Shown: in pieces, positions 34,465 through 44,116 of the stretch
Layout of the letters: each line of letters opens with the position of its first letter
Position numbering within the stretch: the first letter of the stretch is position 1
Origin: JALNZF01 sp964447405
GTDB taxonomy: Bacteria > Nitrospirota > UBA9217
DNA length: 64,000 bases
NCBI GenBank assembly: GCA_964447405.1
Contig: CAYUSP010000005.1
Span: forward strand, 1 to 64,000
Direction: 5' to 3'
Made by a program: the position numbers and the translations under genes
The notes under the pieces: model-generated
What the model saw: the letters and a program-made list of their open reading frames with translations, nothing else
Told to the model about the DNA's origin: nothing
Database searches by the model: none

Positions 34465-36606
34465 ATGGCACAACATCCACAACTGCCAAAATGGACAGCA
34501 ATTGCCGAAAAACAGATGAAGGGCAAATCTGTAGAAACACTTTCCTGGATGACCCCGGAAGGCATTAAGGTCAAAGCTCTTTATACTGCCGAAGATCTTG
34601 AGGGTTTGGAATCAGTGAATACCCTCCCGGGGATGGCTCCCTATGTCAGGGGCCCCATGGCCACCATGTATACCGGGCGGCCGTGGACGATTCGTCAGTA
34701 TGCCGGCTTCTCGACCGCCAAGGAATCGAATGCCTTTTACCATAAGGCTCTGGCCGCCGGGCAAAAAGGTCTGTCGGTCGCCTTCGATCTGGCTACCCAC
34801 AGGGGTTACGATTCCGACCATCCGCGGGTTGCCGGCGATATCGGCAAAGCGGGTGTTGCCATAGATTCCGTTGAAGATATGAAAATTCTCTTCAATGGCA
34901 TTCCTCTTGACCAGATGTCGGTATCAATGACCATGAATGGTGCGGTCATTCCGATACTCGCCGGGTACATTGTCGCCGCCGAAGAACAGGGTGTTGCCCA
35001 CGATAAACTGGAAGGCACGATACAGAACGACATCCTCAAAGAGTATCTTACCCGAAACACCTACATCTACCCTCCCGCCCCATCAATGCGTATTGTCTCC
35101 GATATCATGGCCTATTGCTCCAAGGAGATGCCCAAATACAATACGATCAGCATCAGCGGCTATCATATGATGGAAGCAGGCGCCAATAGCGTTCTGCAGA
35201 CAGCCTTTACCCTGGCTGATGGCGTTGAATATGTGAAAGCGGCGCTGAAGAGCGGCATGGATGTTGACACCTTTGCCCCGCGGCTCTCTTTCTTTTTCGG
35301 CATCGGCATGAATTTCTTCATGGACATTGCCATGCTGCGGGCAGCCAGGTTCCTCTGGTATCGGTTAATGAGCCAGTTTAATCCAAAAGATGCCAAATCC
35401 TCCATACTCCGTACTCACTGCCAGACATCGGGGTGGAGTCTCACCGAACAGGATCCGCACAATAACATCATTCGTACCACACTTGAAGCCATGACCGCTG
35501 CGCTTGGCGGCACCCAGTCCCTGCATACCAATTCCTTTGATGAAGCCATCGGTCTGCCGACCGATTTCTCCGCCCGCATTGCCCGCAACACTCAGATCAT
35601 CATCCAGGAAGAATCGCAGATCTGTCATGTCATTGATCCCCTGGGCGGTTCCTACTATCTCGAATCACTGACCAACAGCATCATCAATGAAGCACAAAAA
35701 ATAATCGATGAGATCAACGAACTGGGTGGAATGGCCAAAGCCATTGAAAGCGGCATGCCAAAAATGCGTATCGAGGAATCGGCGGCAAGAAAACAGGCCC
35801 GAATCGACCAGGGCCTTGACGTGATAGTGGGTGTCAACAAATACAAGCTTGCCAACGAGAAAATTGATTTCGAAGTCCGGGAAGTGCCGGCTTCCGTTCG
35901 CGATGAACAAATCGCCCGTATCAAGGAGATCAAGACCAGGCGCAATAAAGCGGCAGTCGATAAAACCCTGGCAGATCTAACCATTGCCGCGAAAAACGGC
36001 GGCAACTTGCTGGAGGCAGCCCTGCCCGCGGTTCGCGCACGGGCCACGGTGGGTGAAATTTCCGATGCTATGGAATCGGTGTTTGGCCGTTTCGTCGCCA
36101 CGACCCGTTGTATCTCAGGCGCCTACTCGTCTGAATACACAGGGGACAACAATGCTGTCACTGCGATACGACAGCGAACTACTGTGTTCCATGAAAAACA
36201 GGGCCGACGCCCGCGCATCCTGGTTACCAAGATGGGTCAGGACGGTCATGATCGCGGATTCAAGGTTATTGCCAGCGCCTATGCCGACCTCGGCTTCGAT
36301 GTTGACATCAGCCCGATGTTCCAGACCCCTGAGGAGGCGGCGAAAATGGCTATTGAGAACGACGTCCATGTCGTTGGCGCCTCAACTCTTGCAGCCGGGC
36401 ACAAGTCGCTCATTCCTGCACTGATCGAAGAGCTGAAGAAGATCGGCGGCGGCGAAATTCTCGTTGTTGCCGGGGGTGTTATCCCTCCCAAGGATTATGA
36501 TTTCCTCTCCAAAGCCGGGGTAAAGGCCATTTTTGGGCCCGGTACACCGATCCCTGAATCTGCCGATAAAACTCTTACCTTGCTGGAAGATAAATATCTT
36601 CGATAG
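34465..36606 (+). CDS. Methylmalonyl-CoA mutase, single-chain with B12 domain
   Basis: 713 residues, the size of catalytic large subunits such as E. coli ScpA. TIM-barrel catalytic domain at 1-560 (GLSVAFDLATHRGYDSDHPR, SISGYHMMEAGA, QTSGWSLTEQDPHNN). Cobalamin-binding domain at about 580-713 with D593-x-H595-x-x-G598 (MGQDGHDRGFKV). It interconverts (R)-methylmalonyl-CoA and succinyl-CoA with adenosylcobalamin. AAGAGGTGA precedes the ATG. meaB follows after 3 nt. Confidence 0.97.
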   Translation: MAQHPQLPKWTAIAEKQMKGKSVETLSWMTPEGIKVKALYTAEDLEGLESVNTLPGMAPYVRGPMATMYTGRPWTIRQYAGFSTAKESNAFYHKALAAGQKGLSVAFDLATHRGYDSDHPRVAGDIGKAGVAIDSVEDMKILFNGIPLDQMSVSMTMNGAVIPILAGYIVAAEEQGVAHDKLEGTIQNDILKEYLTRNTYIYPPAPSMRIVSDIMAYCSKEMPKYNTISISGYHMMEAGANSVLQTAFTLADGVEYVKAALKSGMDVDTFAPRLSFFFGIGMNFFMDIAMLRAARFLWYRLMSQFNPKDAKSSILRTHCQTSGWSLTEQDPHNNIIRTTLEAMTAALGGTQSLHTNSFDEAIGLPTDFSARIARNTQIIIQEESQICHVIDPLGGSYYLESLTNSIINEAQKIIDEINELGGMAKAIESGMPKMRIEESAARKQARIDQGLDVIVGVNKYKLANEKIDFEVREVPASVRDEQIARIKEIKTRRNKAAVDKTLADLTIAAKNGGNLLEAALPAVRARATVGEISDAMESVFGRFVATTRCISGAYSSEYTGDNNAVTAIRQRTTVFHEKQGRRPRILVTKMGQDGHDRGFKVIASAYADLGFDVDISPMFQTPEEAAKMAIENDVHVVGASTLAAGHKSLIPALIEELKKIGGGEILVVAGGVIPPKDYDFLSKAGVKAIFGPGTPIPESADKTLTLLEDKYLR

Positions 36607-36609
36607 AAT

Positions 36610-37599
36610 ATGATAAATGACCCCCAGCACTATGTGACAGGTGTACTTGAGCGTGATAGTCTAATACTTGCCAGAACCATCACTCTTATAGAAAGCACTC
36701 TTCCGGCCCATCAAGAACTTGCCAGAACCATAGTTGACCGACTCCTTCCGCATACCGGGAGCAGTATTCGCATCGGCATAACCGGTGTTCCCGGCGCAGG
36801 AAAGAGTACCTATATCGAACGGTTTGGGACAATGCTCACCAGCCTTGGACGCCGGGTCGCCGTCCTTGCCATCGATCCGAGCAGCACCCGCAGCGGCGGC
36901 AGCATCCTGGGCGACAAAACCCGCATGGAACGACTGGCAATCGATCCGAACGCCTTCATTCGCCCGTCCCCCTCAAGCGGGACCCTCGGCGGTGTCGGCA
37001 GAAAAACGCGGGAGACCATGCTCGTCTGTGAGGCCGCCGGCTATGATGTGGTCATAATCGAAACGGTTGGCGTCGGTCAATCAGAGACCACCGTCGCCTC
37101 CATGGTCGATTTTTTTCTGGTGCTGATGATCGCCGGAGCGGGAGACGAACTGCAGGGAATAAAAAAGGGCGTGCTTGAAGTGGCTGACGCCATTGTCATC
37201 AATAAAGCCGACGGCGACAATCTGTTGCGGGCAGAGATAGCTCGGAAGGATTATCAGACGGCATTGAACATGCTCATGCGCCATAGCCCGAATTGGAGCC
37301 CCCCGGTTCTTACGTGCAGCGCCGTGGAAGGCAAAGGAATTGATGCAATCTGGAAGACGATACTGGACCATCGCGAAAAATTGACCACCAGCGGCGAAAT
37401 GGCGGAAAAAAGAAAAGCCCAAGCTCTTGACTGGATGGCTTTTCTTCTTGATGAAGGATTGCGACAATGGTTCTACGCCAGCCCTCATATCCGCGAGGCC
37501 TTGCCAACGATAAGAAAAAACGTGGAAGAGCAAAAGATTTCGCCGACTGCCGCCGCCGACAGCCTTCTTGCCTTTTTGTATTCCCAGCAAGGCAAATAG
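36610..37599 (+). CDS. meaB: Methylmalonyl-CoA mutase-associated GTPase MeaB
   Basis: 329 residues. G3E-family GTPase that guards and reloads the mutase cofactor. P-loop GVPGAGKS (59-66), AIDPSSTRSGGSILGDKTRM, ETVGVGQSE and NKAD (base recognition) are visible. It starts 3 nt after the mutase stop, so the two are translationally linked. It was once called ArgK. Confidence 0.95.
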   Translation: MINDPQHYVTGVLERDSLILARTITLIESTLPAHQELARTIVDRLLPHTGSSIRIGITGVPGAGKSTYIERFGTMLTSLGRRVAVLAIDPSSTRSGGSILGDKTRMERLAIDPNAFIRPSPSSGTLGGVGRKTRETMLVCEAAGYDVVIIETVGVGQSETTVASMVDFFLVLMIAGAGDELQGIKKGVLEVADAIVINKADGDNLLRAEIARKDYQTALNMLMRHSPNWSPPVLTCSAVEGKGIDAIWKTILDHREKLTTSGEMAEKRKAQALDWMAFLLDEGLRQWFYASPHIREALPTIRKNVEEQKISPTAAADSLLAFLYSQQGK

Positions 37600-37656
37600 A
37601 GGTTCGCTCTGCGCACTGCGCTCTGCACCTAGGACCTTTTCCGGGGAGGTATTACC

Positions 37657-39210
37657 ATGCAACAGTCAGGACAGGATAATCTGATAAAACTTGAGTCCCT
37701 GAAAGAGGAGGCTTTTCTTGGCGGCGGCACCAAGAGGATCGAGGCGCAGCACCGCAAGGGTAAGCTCACGGCGCGGGAACGTATCGATTTGTTGCTTGAT
37801 GAAGGTTCCTTTGAAGAATTCGACCTGCTGATGACCGGACGGGCGGGACAGAATACCGGAGTTGGTGAGTTTCCCGGAGACGGCGTGATCACCGGCCACG
37901 GCACCATTGACGGCCGCGAAGTGTTCGTTTTCAGCCAGGATTTCACTATCATGGGAGGGGCTCTTGGTGAGGCACATGCCCAAAAAATCTGCAAGGTCAT
38001 GGACCATGCTGTTCGGGTCGGTGCGCCTATTATCGGCCTGAACGATTCGGGCGGCGCGCGCATCCAGGAGGGGGTTGAATCTCTGGCAGCGTACGGAGAG
38101 ATTTTCCATCGCAATGTCCAGGCAAGCGGAGTGGTTCCGCAGATATCCTGCGTCATGGGCCCCTGCGCCGGTGGTGCGGTCTACAGCCCTGCCATAACGG
38201 ATTTTACCTTCATGGTCGAAAACACCTCTTATATGTTCGTCACGGGACCCAATGTCGTAAAGACCGTTACCCATCAGGACATCACCGCAGAAGACCTGGG
38301 CGGAGCGATGGTGCACAGCAAAAAAAGCGGCGTGGCCCATTTCGCATTACCCAATGACATTCTGTGCCTGCGTGAAGTGAGGCGGCTGATCAATTATCTG
38401 CCTTCAAACAATCGTCAACAGGCGCCGATCCTTGATCTGAGGGACCCGGCCGAGCGCACCGACCCTGCCCTGGATTATCTGGTCCCGGCAAATCCAAACC
38501 AGACCTATGACATGAAGATCCTCATCACCAGCATTCTGGACGGGGCGGAATTTCTGGAGATCCACCCCCATTTTGCACGGAACATCATTGTGGGTTTCGG
38601 CCGTCTCGGCGGGCAGACCATCGGTCTCATCGCTAATCAACCCGCGGTGCTGGCAGGTGTCCTTGACGTCCAGGCTTCTGAAAAAGCCGCCCGCTTTGTC
38701 CGTTTCTGCGATGCGTTCAATATCCCTCTCGTCTGCCTTGAAGACGTCCCGGGTTTTATGCCTGGTCCGGTGCAGGAGCACGGCGGCATCATCCGGCACG
38801 GGGCAAAGCTGCTCTATGCTTTTTCAGAAGCTACGGTGCCGCGTATAACGGTCATTATCCGGAAAGCATACGGCGGCGCATACGTAGTCATGAATTCCAA
38901 ACACATCGGCTGCGATGTGAATTTTGCCTGGCCCGCGGCGGAAATCGCCGTACTTGGCCCCAAAGGCGCTGCGCAGATCATTTACCGCAAGGAGATTGAC
39001 GAAGCCGGCAATCCTGAAGAAATGCTCGCCCGGAAGACGGAAGAATACCGGCAAACGTACGCCAATCCCTTCATGGCAGCCAAGAGAGGATACATCGACG
39101 ATGTCATCAATCCGCGTGACACGAGACACCGGCTGATACGCAGCCTCCAGTTCCTGGAAAACAAACAGACGATCCGTCCACAGAGAAAACACGGGAATAT
39201 TCCATTGTGA
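37657..39210 (+). CDS. pccB: Propionyl-CoA carboxylase beta (carboxyltransferase) subunit
   Basis: 517 residues, typical for PccB/MmdA. Crotonase-like double domain: IIGLNDSGGARIQEGVESLA, MGPCAGGAVYSPAITDF, EDVPGFMPGPVQEHGGIIRH and KAYGGAYVVMNSK. The C-terminus RKHGNIPL is standard. It carboxylates propionyl-CoA using carboxybiotin from the alpha subunit at 39369. A paralogue lies at 44742-46292. GGGGAGG precedes the ATG. Confidence 0.93.
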   Translation: MQQSGQDNLIKLESLKEEAFLGGGTKRIEAQHRKGKLTARERIDLLLDEGSFEEFDLLMTGRAGQNTGVGEFPGDGVITGHGTIDGREVFVFSQDFTIMGGALGEAHAQKICKVMDHAVRVGAPIIGLNDSGGARIQEGVESLAAYGEIFHRNVQASGVVPQISCVMGPCAGGAVYSPAITDFTFMVENTSYMFVTGPNVVKTVTHQDITAEDLGGAMVHSKKSGVAHFALPNDILCLREVRRLINYLPSNNRQQAPILDLRDPAERTDPALDYLVPANPNQTYDMKILITSILDGAEFLEIHPHFARNIIVGFGRLGGQTIGLIANQPAVLAGVLDVQASEKAARFVRFCDAFNIPLVCLEDVPGFMPGPVQEHGGIIRHGAKLLYAFSEATVPRITVIIRKAYGGAYVVMNSKHIGCDVNFAWPAAEIAVLGPKGAAQIIYRKEIDEAGNPEEMLARKTEEYRQTYANPFMAAKRGYIDDVINPRDTRHRLIRSLQFLENKQTIRPQRKHGNIPL

Positions 39211-39217
39211 TTGCTGA

Positions 39218-39340
39218 CCCGGACAAGCCGGGACCAAACCTTTGTAACCACTGGTGGCTTCGCCACACACGGATAGGATCAAGAACGGAAAGACTTGTTT
39301 TCATCTGTGTGTCACGACGAAGTCGGGACCCGTGGTTACA
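39218..39340 (-). repeat. Palindromic intergenic repeat, family 1 copy C (inverted)
   Basis: Reverse complement of the same element as copies A and B: on the minus strand it reads GTAACCACGGGTCCCGACTT...ACACACAGAT, a short centre, then GTGTGTGGCGAAGCCACCAG...GGTTAC and the tail GGTTTGGTCCCGGCTTGTCC. It lies between the pccB and pccA genes. Confidence 0.85.
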
Positions 39341-39368
39341 TTAGTAAAGTACCTTTAAAGGAGTCTCT

Positions 39369-41378
39369 ATGTTCGATAAAATTCTTATCGCAAACCGTGG
39401 TGAGATCGCGATCCGTATCATCAGGACCTGCAGGAAGCTGAAGGTTAAAACGGTGGCGGTGTATTCGGATATTGATGCACGTTCACTCCATGTGCGGGAA
39501 GCTGACGAGGCTGTTCATATCGGGCAGTCCCCTTCCACATCCTCCTATCTTGTGCATGATACTATCATCAAGGTTGCGATCGAACGTGGTTGCCAGGCTA
39601 TTCATCCGGGGTATGGTTTTCTTTCGGAGAATTCGAAATTTGCCGCAGCCGTGGTCAAGGCGGGGTTGACCTTTATCGGACCTTCAGCGGAGGTGATCGC
39701 CGCTCTTGGAGATAAGATCTCCGCCAAAAATATCGCGATGAAAGCAGGGGTGTCGGTGGTGCCCGGTCACAACCGGCCTGTCGTCGACCTTGAAGAGATA
39801 AAGGCGATTGCCGCCAAGATCGGGTACCCTATCCTGCTCAAGCCGGCTGCCGGAGGAGGCGGCCGGGGCATGCGCAAGGTTGCCGGGCCTGATGAACTTG
39901 AATCCGCCCTTCAATCGGCGCAGGACGAGACACGCAAGTCATTTGGCGACGACAGGATATTTCTGGAGCGATTTGTCAGCACTCCCCGCCATATTGAGAT
40001 CCAGATTATTGCTGACCAGCATGGAAACGTCATCTCACTGGGAGAACGGGAATGCTCGATCCAGCGGCGCTACCAGAAAGTGATCGAAGAAGCGCCCTCC
40101 CTGGCGGTAAATGCGGAACTCAGGGCCCGTATGGGCGACATGGCCTGCGCGCTGGCCCGGGAGGCGGGATATTCCAATGCCGGTACCGTGGAATTCATCC
40201 TGGATGATCAGGGCAACTTCTTCTTCATGGAAATGAATACCAGACTTCAGGTGGAGCATCCAGTTACCGAGATGGTCACCTCCCTTGACCTCGTAGAACT
40301 GCAGCTCCGGGTAGCGGCGGGCGAATCCCTGCCGATCAAGCAGGAAGATGTCTCAATCAAAGGCTGGGCTATAGAGGCCAGGATCTGCGCAGAGGATTCT
40401 GCCCGCCATTTTCTGCCGTCCACCGGACTGATCACCCGATACTCAAATCTCAAGGGCAGAAATGTCAGGCTTGACAGCGGCGTAGAGGCCGGCAGTTTCA
40501 TAAGCGTGTATTACGACTCACTTCTCTCCAAAGTAATCTGCTGGGGTGAAACGCGGGAAAAAGCCCGAACCACGCTGATCAATGCCCTGAATCGATACCA
40601 TATCGAGGGCGTGACCACCAATGTGAATTTTGCAAACTCCATTCTCAACCATCCTGCCTTTATCAAAGGCGAGCTTTCAACCGGATTCATTGATGAATAT
40701 TTTGAGGAAGGCAAGGCTAAAATCGACCCGCCGGGGGAGCAGCTTGTAGCCATGGTCATTGCCGCGACCATCGTTTATCATAACCGCAAGAACCTGGTCC
40801 GTGAATCTCTAAAACCCATGGCTGCAAAAGTCGGCCTCTCTCACAAGCCGGATCAGACACACCGTTATGTGGTCAAAGGCAATACTGATATCTTTGAAGT
40901 TGAATTAGTCGGTGAACTTGCCTCCCCGAACTGGCGTTGCAAGGTAAATGGCGCGGACTATAGCGTCGTCACACCGGTATTTGAATTCTACAGGCGAATA
41001 TTGAAACTGTCGATAAACGGCCTGGATCATTACTTCAGTCTTCAGTACCGGCAGAATTTCATGTGGGCCGCTTATTGCGGTATTTCCCGCATTTTTGAAA
41101 TATACACTCCCGGGGAGTGGGAACTGGCCCAACACATGCCGAAGGAGATAAAAGGCGCCGCCGAAAATGTGCTTCTCTCTCCCCTTCCCGGCATGGTGGT
41201 CAGTATCCTTGTCAAAAAAGGAGATCGCGTCTACCGCGGCCAGGACCTGGTCGTCATCGAATCGATGAAAATGGAAAGTGGCGTTTCCTCACCCTGCGAA
41301 GGGGTTGTGGAAAATGTAACAGCGACTATCGGCAAAGCTGTGGAAACTGATGAGGTACTCATCACGTTCATAACCTGA
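39369..41378 (+). CDS. pccA: Propionyl-/acyl-CoA carboxylase alpha subunit (biotin carboxylase + BCCP)
   Basis: 669 residues. Biotin carboxylase domain at 1-450 (MFDKILIANRGEIAIRIIRT, KPAAGGGGRGMRKV, EMNTRLQVEHPVTEM), a BT-type linker, and a biotinyl domain at about 595-669 with Lys634 in VIESMKMESG. The usual Ala before Met is Ser here. It makes carboxybiotin from bicarbonate and ATP for PccB. It sits last in the plus-strand propionate cluster. Confidence 0.94.
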   Translation: MFDKILIANRGEIAIRIIRTCRKLKVKTVAVYSDIDARSLHVREADEAVHIGQSPSTSSYLVHDTIIKVAIERGCQAIHPGYGFLSENSKFAAAVVKAGLTFIGPSAEVIAALGDKISAKNIAMKAGVSVVPGHNRPVVDLEEIKAIAAKIGYPILLKPAAGGGGRGMRKVAGPDELESALQSAQDETRKSFGDDRIFLERFVSTPRHIEIQIIADQHGNVISLGERECSIQRRYQKVIEEAPSLAVNAELRARMGDMACALAREAGYSNAGTVEFILDDQGNFFFMEMNTRLQVEHPVTEMVTSLDLVELQLRVAAGESLPIKQEDVSIKGWAIEARICAEDSARHFLPSTGLITRYSNLKGRNVRLDSGVEAGSFISVYYDSLLSKVICWGETREKARTTLINALNRYHIEGVTTNVNFANSILNHPAFIKGELSTGFIDEYFEEGKAKIDPPGEQLVAMVIAATIVYHNRKNLVRESLKPMAAKVGLSHKPDQTHRYVVKGNTDIFEVELVGELASPNWRCKVNGADYSVVTPVFEFYRRILKLSINGLDHYFSLQYRQNFMWAAYCGISRIFEIYTPGEWELAQHMPKEIKGAAENVLLSPLPGMVVSILVKKGDRVYRGQDLVVIESMKMESGVSSPCEGVVENVTATIGKAVETDEVLITFIT

Positions 41379-41444
41379 GCGGTTGATCTATGATCATTGT
41401 CCGGGCAAAACGGACTACAGAAGAACTATGCTGTGTAGAAAATG

Positions 41445-41954
41445 CTATTTATACCAGCCGGCGTAGGTAATATAATTGTTCGCTCTTCTTTCAATCTCAC
41501 CAGAGATCTGTTCTTGACTGATGTCTTTTAACTTTCTCGCCGGCACACCGGCATAGATCGTTCCCGCCTCCACCCTCGTACCTTCGGTAACCAGGGCACC
41601 GGCTGCAATGATCGAATTGCTTTCAATCACGCAATCATCCATGACAATCGCCCCCATTCCCACAAGAACATTATCGTGGATCGTGCAGCCATGAACGATG
41701 GCGCTGTGTCCAATGGAGACGTTATTGCCGATCGTGGTCGGCGATTTCTGATAGGTGCAATGCACCACAGCCCCGTCCTGAATGTTCACCTTGTTGCCTA
41801 TCCGAATAAAGTGAACATCACCCCGGATTACCGTGTTGTACCAGATACTGCACTGATCTCCCATCACCACGTCGCCGATAATGACGCACGTCTCGGCCAG
41901 GAAACAATCTTTGCCGAACTTCGGGGTATGTCCATTCAACGTTCTTATCAGCAT
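41445..41954 (-). CDS. Gamma-class carbonic anhydrase-like protein
   Basis: 169 residues with a left-handed beta-helix of hexapeptide repeats. The three zinc-ligand histidines are present: His65 (AVVHCTYQ), His83 and His88 (IGHSAIVHGC). The C-terminal helix ends AGWYK. It belongs to the YrdA/PaaY/CamH-like group, some of which hydrate CO2. Its place beside bicarbonate-using carboxylases suggests CO2/bicarbonate supply; that is inference. Confidence 0.88.
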   Translation of the reverse strand: MLIRTLNGHTPKFGKDCFLAETCVIIGDVVMGDQCSIWYNTVIRGDVHFIRIGNKVNIQDGAVVHCTYQKSPTTIGNNVSIGHSAIVHGCTIHDNVLVGMGAIVMDDCVIESNSIIAAGALVTEGTRVEAGTIYAGVPARKLKDISQEQISGEIERRANNYITYAGWYK

Positions 41955-41998
41955 CGAAACACTCCGAAAAGTTAATGATATCGTAAGAAGTCAATTTA

Positions 41999-42080
41999 TC
42001 ACACGAAGCCACGGAGCCACGAAGAAAGATTAATTGAAAACATGCAGAAATTTCTTTGTGATCTTTGTGTCTTAGTGTGA
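41999..42080. repeat. Palindromic intergenic repeat, family 2-like
   Basis: Left arm TCACACGAAGCCACGGAGCC...ACGAAGAAA and right arm TTTCTTTGTGATCTTTGTGT...CTTAGTGTGA are imperfect inverted copies about 30 nt long. It lies between the carbonic anhydrase gene and the OadA/PycB-like gene. Confidence 0.75.
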
Positions 42081-42106
42081 GAACGAGCTCTTACGACTTT
42101 ATCAGA

Positions 42107-44074
42107 CTATCCGATTATACAGAGAACGGCGCCTTTTGCAACCGTGTCGCCACTGGCAAACTTGATGCCTTGAACCTTCCCATCACAGGGGGCAACAAGG
42201 GCGTTTTCCATCTTCATGGCTTCAAGGACAACAATGGCATCACCTTGCTTGACGGCATCTCCGTTTTTCACCAAATATTTGATGATCATCCCGGGCATCG
42301 GCGCAAGGAGGGCTGTTCCCTCTCCCTGGTGCGCAGGTTCCGGAGCCGGTGCGGGGGCCGGGGCCTTCATGGGAGCACAGGCGACCGGAGCCGGTGGAGC
42401 AACTGCGGCTGCCGGCTGGGGCGCCGGCACAACATGGGTGTTGCCCACAGGATCGACCTCGACTGCGAAAAATTCCTGATCAATAAAAACGTTAAAGGTC
42501 CTGACCGCCTGCGTCTTCGAAGGCTTTTCAACCTGTTTCACCTCAACGAGCTTGCCAGCAAGGGCCTTTTTCACCAGTTCATCTCGCTTCTTGACGTCCT
42601 CCAGGGTAATCGGCTTCACGCTGGCAGGAACCTCTGCTTTGCCATACTTCCACTCGAGAAACTTCTTGCCGGTAACCGGAAACTGGGCATACAGGATGAG
42701 ATCATCCATATCTTTTGCCAGATCACCAATCTCGGCTTTCGCCTTGGCCAGTTCCGGCTCGAGAACCTCAGCCGGGCGGCAGGTGATTGGCTTTTCTCCG
42801 CGGGGGTAGCCTTTCAGGGCCTTTGCCTGCAATTCAGGGTTAATCGGCACAGCGGTCTTGCCGTACAATCCATAGCAGAGGTCCTTCACCTGCGCGGTGA
42901 TCATCTTGTACCGTTCGCCGGGAGCGTCATGCAGTACATTGTTGACGGTCTGCACGCCGACGATCTGGCTGGTCGGGGTAACAAGGGGGATCTGGCCGAG
43001 GTCCTTGCGCACGCGCGGCAGTTCCTTGTACACCTCATCGATCTTATCCAGGGCATCCATTTCCCGTAGTTGATTGACCAGGTTCGACAACATCCCGCCC
43101 GGGGTCTGATGCAGCAGGACATTGATGTCGATGATCGAAACCTTCGAGTCATCGAGGAGGTGCTTATATTTCGGCATCACCTCTTTTTCCAAGATGTCAT
43201 TGATCTCAGCCAATTTCTTGATATCAAAGCCGGTGTCGCGATTCGTCCCCAGAAGGGCCATGACCAAAGGCTCAAGGGCGGCATGCGAGGTCCGGTAGGC
43301 ATAGGGTGTCATGCAGGTATCGACAATGTCCACTCCCGCTTCAATTGCCTTGAGGAACGTCATCGGTGACATGCCCGAGGTAAAATGGCTGTGCAGATGA
43401 ATGGGTACTTTGACCTTTTCCTTCAGGGCCTTGATTAGCGGATAGGCATCATAGGGTGCCAGCAGCCCGGCCATATCCTTGATGCAGATGGAATCAGCTC
43501 CCATCGATTCAAGGGATTTTGCCCGATCAGTATAATAGTCAAGGTTGTAGACCTCTCCGCCAAGCCGCGGCTCGGTGAGGGTGTAACAGATGCAGCCTTG
43601 AAAATGTTTGCCGCTTTTCTTTATCTGTTTGACCACGGTCTCGAAATTGCGATAATCGTTCAAGGCATCGAAGGTCCTGAAAATATCCATGCCGTTCTCG
43701 GCCGAGCGCTCGACAAAAGCAAGGGCCAGGTCGTCGGCGTAATTTCGATAGCCGACCAGGTTCTGCGCCCGCAGCAGCATGGAGAAAGGGGTTTTTCTAA
43801 TATAGCGTTTCAAGGTGCGCAAACGTTCCCAGGGGTCTTCGTTGAGAAACCGGTGCATGGTGTCGAAGGTGGCGCCACCCCAGGTCTCGATCGCCCAGAA
43901 CCCGACCTCATCCATCAGTTCTGCCACCGGAATCATATCCTCGGTACGCCCGCGAGTGGCGAACAGGGACTGATGGCCGTCACGCAGCGACAGGTCCATG
44001 ATCTTGACAGGATTCTTCGCCTTTGGCCGGTCTGCTGAATAGTTCATTGGGGTCATCTTCACTTGATCGCTCAT
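42107..44074 (-). CDS. Pyruvate/oxaloacetate carboxyltransferase subunit with biotin domain (PycB/OadA/5S type)
   Basis: 655 residues from the ATG at 44074, which has AGGAGA upstream; the ATG at 44098 lacks one. Pyruvate carboxyltransferase TIM barrel at about 15-300 (VKIMDLSLRDGHQSLFATRG, metal site VPIHLHSHFTSG), conserved C-terminal half to 460, an Ala/Pro linker at about 545-580 and a biotinyl domain with Lys621 in VLEAMKMENA. It moves carboxyl groups between biotin and pyruvate/oxaloacetate. No biotin carboxylase is in this operon, so it could be an OadA, PycB or transcarboxylase 5S+1.3S fusion. Confidence 0.92.
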   Translation of the reverse strand: MSDQVKMTPMNYSADRPKAKNPVKIMDLSLRDGHQSLFATRGRTEDMIPVAELMDEVGFWAIETWGGATFDTMHRFLNEDPWERLRTLKRYIRKTPFSMLLRAQNLVGYRNYADDLALAFVERSAENGMDIFRTFDALNDYRNFETVVKQIKKSGKHFQGCICYTLTEPRLGGEVYNLDYYTDRAKSLESMGADSICIKDMAGLLAPYDAYPLIKALKEKVKVPIHLHSHFTSGMSPMTFLKAIEAGVDIVDTCMTPYAYRTSHAALEPLVMALLGTNRDTGFDIKKLAEINDILEKEVMPKYKHLLDDSKVSIIDINVLLHQTPGGMLSNLVNQLREMDALDKIDEVYKELPRVRKDLGQIPLVTPTSQIVGVQTVNNVLHDAPGERYKMITAQVKDLCYGLYGKTAVPINPELQAKALKGYPRGEKPITCRPAEVLEPELAKAKAEIGDLAKDMDDLILYAQFPVTGKKFLEWKYGKAEVPASVKPITLEDVKKRDELVKKALAGKLVEVKQVEKPSKTQAVRTFNVFIDQEFFAVEVDPVGNTHVVPAPQPAAAVAPPAPVACAPMKAPAPAPAPEPAHQGEGTALLAPMPGMIIKYLVKNGDAVKQGDAIVVLEAMKMENALVAPCDGKVQGIKFASGDTVAKGAVLCIIG

Positions 44075-44116
44075 TGTCGGTGTCTCCTCTTTCCTCATCG
44101 GGAACGATTGATGCTG

